Shown here: in pieces, positions 59,958 through 63,533 of the stretch
How the letters are laid out: every line of letters begins with the position of its first letter
How positions within the stretch are numbered: position 1 is the first letter of the stretch
Source of the DNA: Bryobacterales bacterium
GTDB lineage: Bacteria > Acidobacteriota > Terriglobia > Bryobacterales > Bryobacteraceae
Direction: 5' to 3'
Length of the DNA stretch: 63,533 bases
NCBI GenBank assembly: GCA_003135055.1
Contig: PLDF01000210.1
Coordinates: 1-63,533, forward strand
Notes under the pieces: generated by a model
What the model saw: the letters and a program-made list of their open reading frames with translations, nothing else
Told to the model about the DNA's origin: nothing
Databases searched by the model: none
Program-made: the position numbers and the translations under genes

Positions 59958-60378
59958 CCGGCTTTCTGCTCGATACGAATGTTCTCTCCGAATTTGCACG
60001 TACGGGCAAGCCGGATCAACACGTTGATCGCTGGTTGAAGATCACTGCGGAAGAGTCTCTTTTCGCCAGCGTCTTGACGTTCGGCGAAATCCGCCGGGGA
60101 ATTGAACTGTTGCCGCTCGGCAAGCGGCGGACTCAATTGGAACAATGGCAGGAGCATTTAGTAGCGTCGTTTGAGAACCGTCTGTTTCCCGTCACCAAGG
60201 CCATTGCCGACCGCTGGGCCGTTCTTTCCGCGCAGACGCAACGCAAGGGTATCGCCTGGCCAATATCGATGGCTCGCTTGCAGCTACCGCACTTGAGCAC
60301 GATCTGACGCTGGTCACGCGCAACGCGAGAGATTTTGCCGGCGTCGAAGGACCGCGCTTCAATCCTTGGGAATCGTGA
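59954..60378 (+). pseudogene. PIN-domain (VapC) toxin with one frameshift
   Basis: A PIN ribonuclease. LLDTNVLSEFARTGKPDQHV has the first catalytic Asp, ASVLTFGEIRRGIELLPLGK the Glu, and after about 60255 a one-base shift is needed to recover LANIDGSLAATALEHDLTLV and TRNARDFAGVEGPRFNPWES, with the later Asp residues, up to the TGA at 60376-60378. Read as printed, the ORF ends early at about 60307 without these residues and would be inactive. It follows a ParD-type antitoxin by a four-base overlap. Confidence 0.82.
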
Positions 60379-60498
60379 CGTCTCCAGCCACTCCGCAGGT
60401 TTGCGGCAATTGTGCTGCGTGCTGCGCAAGATCGCGTATGGAGTTTGAGCAGGACCGTACCGGCGAACGGGGAATTGCGCTGGCAAGCGCTCGGCCTC

Positions 60499-62343
60499 CT
60501 ACTGCACCACCACATAAACCTGATCGTGGAACGCATTCGCCGTGCCGATCGCCAGCGGGAAATTTCCCGTGCTCGAAAGCGACAGCGGAATGACCACGTT
60601 GAGCTGGTAAAGCCCCGGAAAGCCCGGCGTGAGGCCGCTGAAATTCACGGTGGCCTGTTGATCGGCGACGTACACCGTCGGAAGCGTAGTTTGGTGCTGC
60701 GGGTTGCCCGTGCTCGACGTGCCGTCGGCAATGGTGGGCGTCACCGCGCCCATTCCCGTTAAGAACACCACCACGGTTTCGCCGGCCACGGCTGGATTGG
60801 CGGCATTCACCACGGCGCCGCTGGCGTGTTCGATGGCGCCCGCGCCCGTGCCGGATTGATCGAGCGAATAGATGCCAGGCGAGGTGGCCGCGACCGGGAC
60901 CGTCACGGTATTCGAGTTGGCTCCGCTATTCTGCACCTGAATCGTCGCCGTGGCGCCCGCGGTGCTGTAGGGAACCAGGCAATTGATCTGGCCCGCGCTC
61001 ACAAAATAAATGGGCGCGGCCTTGCCGTCGATCAGCACGGTCACGCCATTCAACGTGGCCGGATAGGGCGGCGCGGCGGTCTGGTTGCTCTTCGCCAAGC
61101 CGGTACCGAACAGCGCGATGAATTCACCGGGCGAGATGGGGTTGCCCGCGGGCGCGAAACTGGCCGCACTTGCCACGCCCTGCGGATTCAGGAACACGCC
61201 GCCGCCGCTCAACGCGGTCACGGGCGCGCCAAAATCGATCTCGAAGCCACCGGGGTCGGTAGGGTCGATCGCCGCTTCCACAAACGTGCCGCCCGCGCCC
61301 AAACCCACTTGCGACAATTCCACCGTCAGCGAGCCCGTGGGCGAGCCTCCGGTGTTCAACGCATACGGGTTCACCGCCGTGAAATCCGTCGTGCCCGCGC
61401 CGAGCGCTTTCAAACGCTGGTAGATTGTGGTGGAACCGGCCACGCGGGCCGCCAACGACCCGGTATGCTCAAGCCACGCCGGCTGTCCCGTGGCGGATTC
61501 ATACCGCAGGCCGGAGGTCCACATGGTACCGTTCCAGCTCGACGCCGTGGGATTGGTGAGAGCCTTCACGCCGATCATCATGTCGTGCGAACCGGCGGTG
61601 GTGGATCCGCCGATCAGCACGTTGCCGTCCGCCGACAGGTATACGTTCTTGCCGCCGCTCAGCAAGGCGGACGTGGAAGCGGTCCCGAAGGCGAGCGTTC
61701 CCGTTCCATCGCTCGCGAACGAGTAGGTTGCGCCGGTGACCTGCTGCGTGGTGGGAGCGCCGCTCATGAGCGTGGCGGCGTGGCCATAAACGCTCATGGC
61801 GGCCAGTTGACCGATGCCCGCGCTGTTCAGGCTGAAGAAGGCATTGCGGGCGTTGGCCACCGACCCGCCCGGAAACTCCAGCGTCACCACCCAATAGGGA
61901 CCGGTGAGTATGGCCGCGGCGGTGGGCGCCGGAATCGCCACCAGCATGTCGAAAGTGTTGTCGGTGGTTTCGGTGCCCGACCCGATCAGGGCCTCAACGC
62001 TCAGCCGCGCATTCACCTTGTCGCCGGTGCGGATGGGGCTATCCATGGTGACGTCGCCGGCCGGGTCCACCGAGTAGGCGCCGGTTCCGGTGGCGCTGGC
62101 AGCGGCGCCGCCGCCCATTACCTGCTGCCCGGTGAAGCTGTAGTTTCCACTGCCATCGAAAGTTATGGTCCCCAGCAGGCTTCGGGGGTCCGTCGCGTTG
62201 CCCGAAGAATCAGACCCAATGGAGACGTACCGGAAGAAGAACTTACCACTTAACGACTGATTGCTAAGGGTTTGCGCCGAAATAATAGATGTAATAAACA
62301 AGCCCGCGAAGGAAGCGCAAACCAAACCTGCTGACGATCTCAT
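60499..62343 (-). CDS. Secreted protein with Solibacter C-terminal domain
   Basis: A 614-residue exported protein: signal peptide AGLVCASFAGLFITSIISAQ, a beta-rich domain of about 370 residues (LLGTITFDGSGNYSFTGQQV, GATYSFASDGTGTLAFGTAS), and a carboxy-terminal domain of about 220 residues typical of Solibacter proteins: VASAASFAPAGNPISPGEFI, ALFGTGLAKSNQ, IYFVSAGQINCLVPYSTAGA, GPVVNAANP-type repeats (exact: GAVVNAANPAVAGETVVVFL) and ending YQLNVVIPLSLSS and DQVYVVVQ. This matches TIGR03437. An AGGAG site precedes the ATG. Function unknown; probably surface exposed. Confidence 0.9.
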   Translation of the reverse strand: MRSSAGLVCASFAGLFITSIISAQTLSNQSLSGKFFFRYVSIGSDSSGNATDPRSLLGTITFDGSGNYSFTGQQVMGGGAAASATGTGAYSVDPAGDVTMDSPIRTGDKVNARLSVEALIGSGTETTDNTFDMLVAIPAPTAAAILTGPYWVVTLEFPGGSVANARNAFFSLNSAGIGQLAAMSVYGHAATLMSGAPTTQQVTGATYSFASDGTGTLAFGTASTSALLSGGKNVYLSADGNVLIGGSTTAGSHDMMIGVKALTNPTASSWNGTMWTSGLRYESATGQPAWLEHTGSLAARVAGSTTIYQRLKALGAGTTDFTAVNPYALNTGGSPTGSLTVELSQVGLGAGGTFVEAAIDPTDPGGFEIDFGAPVTALSGGGVFLNPQGVASAASFAPAGNPISPGEFIALFGTGLAKSNQTAAPPYPATLNGVTVLIDGKAAPIYFVSAGQINCLVPYSTAGATATIQVQNSGANSNTVTVPVAATSPGIYSLDQSGTGAGAIEHASGAVVNAANPAVAGETVVVFLTGMGAVTPTIADGTSSTGNPQHQTTLPTVYVADQQATVNFSGLTPGFPGLYQLNVVIPLSLSSTGNFPLAIGTANAFHDQVYVVVQ

Positions 62344-63151
62344 ATATTATCTCCTATGGTATCGAACCCTGGGTTAAGTGTTTCGACCCGGCGCTAGTAT
62401 TATTTTAAATCTACTATTTAAGTAGCTTTGGGACTTCCGCTTGCACTAGTGTTAACAATGTCACAATAGCAAGACTTCGGCCCTGGCTTACTCAAGCTCC
62501 GTCGTCAGTTGTTGAAAGGGTCCGGGCGGCTTCGGCTTCAAGCAAAACCTGATCGGCCAGCACCCTCCGCGTTATCGAGTCACACGGCGTTCGCCGGCTG
62601 TTTGCAACCCGCCAGACGTTCCCAGTAACGGCGATATGCCGCGAAGCGGTTTAACTGACCGAGGTTCGTGTGGGTGGAAGTCGCCAAGCGGTTAGTTGTT
62701 AGTGGGGGAAGATCAGCGCGCGGATACCCAAGCCGCTGAGGCGAAGGCGTCGTGTGCGCTTTGGTGCGCAGGTGCTTGAAAGCCATACCTGAGTTGCGTT
62801 CAGGCGCGGCGCCCGTTGAATGCCGATTTCCACTGTTTTGAAATTATTGTAATAGACAGTTTTTCTGATTTATAACATTACCCTTGACTTTGCATCTTCA
62901 ATAAACTTAATATATTAGTATACCTAAGCGATTTATTTTTATTGAGTGTAAGTTTCGAAGCTCAATTAACCCGGTCATATCGACTATGACCAAGTGACAG
63001 GCAAAGGCGCTGATGTGCCTACATGAGCCCGCACCTGCATTTCGATCAAGAGTATTGAAGCTTTGAGGGTGGAGCGCGCACAAGCACTAGCGCGGTTCTG
63101 CTGGTCCGATTTCTACCGCGCTCAATGGCGCCCTCAGGAGAACTGCGTAAA
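62344..63151. other. AT-rich intergenic region
   Basis: No supported gene in 800 bases. The stretch 62840-62960 is strikingly AT-rich for this GC-rich window. The left part carries the leader of the Solibacter-domain gene; 62580-62786 has a minus-strand open frame (FAAYRRYWERLAGCKQPANA) that I cannot assign. Confidence 0.6.
62884..62913 (+). promoter_or_regulatory. Candidate sigma-70 promoter
   Basis: TTGACT at 62884-62889 and TAATAT at 62908-62913 (TTAATA at 62907 gives a 17-base spacer) within AT-rich DNA, about 240 bases before the regulatory-domain gene at 63152. Confidence 0.5.
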
Positions 63152-63533
63152 ATGCCGTGGAAATGTGTCTGCAATGCATCTGTCGTTCTAGCTGCGATCA
63201 CAAGCGCGGCCTTGGCTAGTACCTTCCCTACGCAGACGGGAACTGCTTCCATCAAAGGAAATGTGACCGGCGTAGCCGGCGTTCCCATTGCCGGCGCAAG
63301 AATCGTATATGGCCGCGCCGTTCCGGTTAAGAGCGGCGCGCCGCAGATGATGGCGCCGCCCTCAAGCACGATCACTACCGCGGCGGACGGATCGTTCGCC
63401 ATACAAAACCTCCCTGCGGCGACGTATATCCTGTGCATCCAGGCCGTCAATAGCGCTTATTTGGACCCGTGCCATTGGTCCAATGCCGCTCCCACGTATA
63501 AGCTGGCGGCCGGGCAGGCCATCTCCAACGCCG
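63152..63533 (+). CDS. Secreted regulatory-domain protein, partial (runs off window)
   Basis: An open frame of 127 codons without a stop. After an AGGAG site, the ATG at 63152 starts a signal peptide (ASVVLAAITSAALASTFPTQ) and a carboxypeptidase-regulatory-like unit: GTASIKGNVTGVAGVPIAGA, then GSFAIQNLPAATYILCIQAV. The Asp/Ser-containing turn (TTAADGSFAIQNLPAATY) is typical. The remaining part lies outside the window. Confidence 0.8.
   Translation, partial: MPWKCVCNASVVLAAITSAALASTFPTQTGTASIKGNVTGVAGVPIAGARIVYGRAVPVKSGAPQMMAPPSSTITTAADGSFAIQNLPAATYILCIQAVNSAYLDPCHWSNAAPTYKLAAGQAISNA

Noticed and set aside
60826..62253. Long plus-strand open frame opposite the Solibacter-domain gene
   Set aside because: Shadow frame, Arg/Gly/His rich, no start signal.
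1..63533. Recoding of TGA as Trp
   Set aside because: Two genes have TGA at a Trp position (31265 and 54661), but many intact genes here end in TGA and use TGG for Trp, so mutation is the simpler explanation.
1..63533. CRISPR array
   Set aside because: The tandem repeats found have 14-20 base units with no spacers of constant length and no cas genes nearby.
1..63533. Intact insertion sequence or prophage
   Set aside because: Only an integrase tail and short palindromic repeats were found; no transposase or phage structural gene is recognisable.

Overview
GC-rich bacterial chromosome segment that most likely belongs to a Solibacter/Bryobacter-type acidobacterium. The best lineage markers are a carboxy-terminal domain typical of secreted Solibacter proteins (60499-62343), a M56 peptidase fused to a Soli_rpt/DUF3738-type domain (57132-58907), the tail of an Oar-like TonB receptor (224-427), several carboxypeptidase-regulatory-domain proteins, and a PQQ dehydrogenase with its cytochrome c. 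The placement is inferred from protein families only.

Layout. 1-3.2 kb: a duplicated piece of a histidine kinase gene abuts a TonB receptor tail, followed by a three-gene MazF-type operon and the intact kinase/response regulator pair (2407-4600). 5-9.4 kb: small secreted protein, ECF sigma/anti-sigma pair, cytochrome c, Tat-type phosphoesterase and haem-binding protein. 9.9-18.6 kb: regulatory-domain protein, frameshifted radical SAM enzyme, secreted protein, an orphan kdpA, and cytochrome c plus PQQ dehydrogenase. 18.7-20.2 kb: decayed toxin-antitoxin genes. 20.4-26.2 kb: basic repeat protein, FAD oxidoreductase, then a heptosyltransferase operon (waaF, nucleotidyltransferase-like protein, waaC, ICMT-like methyltransferase). 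26.2-31.3 kb: HEPN-type module, TolC-like protein, fumarylacetoacetase and BrnT/BrnA remnants. 31.4-39.1 kb: LarA-like protein, degenerate GGDEF and GAF-PAS divergent pair, large c-haem lyase-like protein, DUF1906 hydrolase. 39.4-44.4 kb: dead Fic gene, hypothetical, NAD synthase, UDP-glucose dehydrogenase.

44.5-50.4 kb is a gene graveyard around a tRNA-Leu(UAG): an integrase tail, split transketolase remnants, an internally deleted aldehyde dehydrogenase, a citryl-CoA lyase-like gene, an intact aldo/keto reductase and a broken PIN toxin. 50.6-56.7 kb is an accessory cluster: a TPR-SNF2 helicase with a coiled-coil/zinc-ribbon partner, an Mrr-like nuclease with one in-frame TGA, a small protein, and a frameshifted trypsin-like protease. 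57.1-60.4 kb: BlaI/M56 regulatory pair and a ParD/PIN module. The window ends in a secreted Solibacter-type protein and the start of another regulatory-domain protein.

Dispersed palindromic repeats fill most intergenic spaces. The most striking is a double-hairpin element present four times, each time just 3' of a minus-strand gene. A notable number of accessory genes carry single-base frameshifts or TGG-to-TGA changes while housekeeping genes are intact; this fits decay of accessory genes, but sequencing error cannot be excluded for the single-lesion cases.
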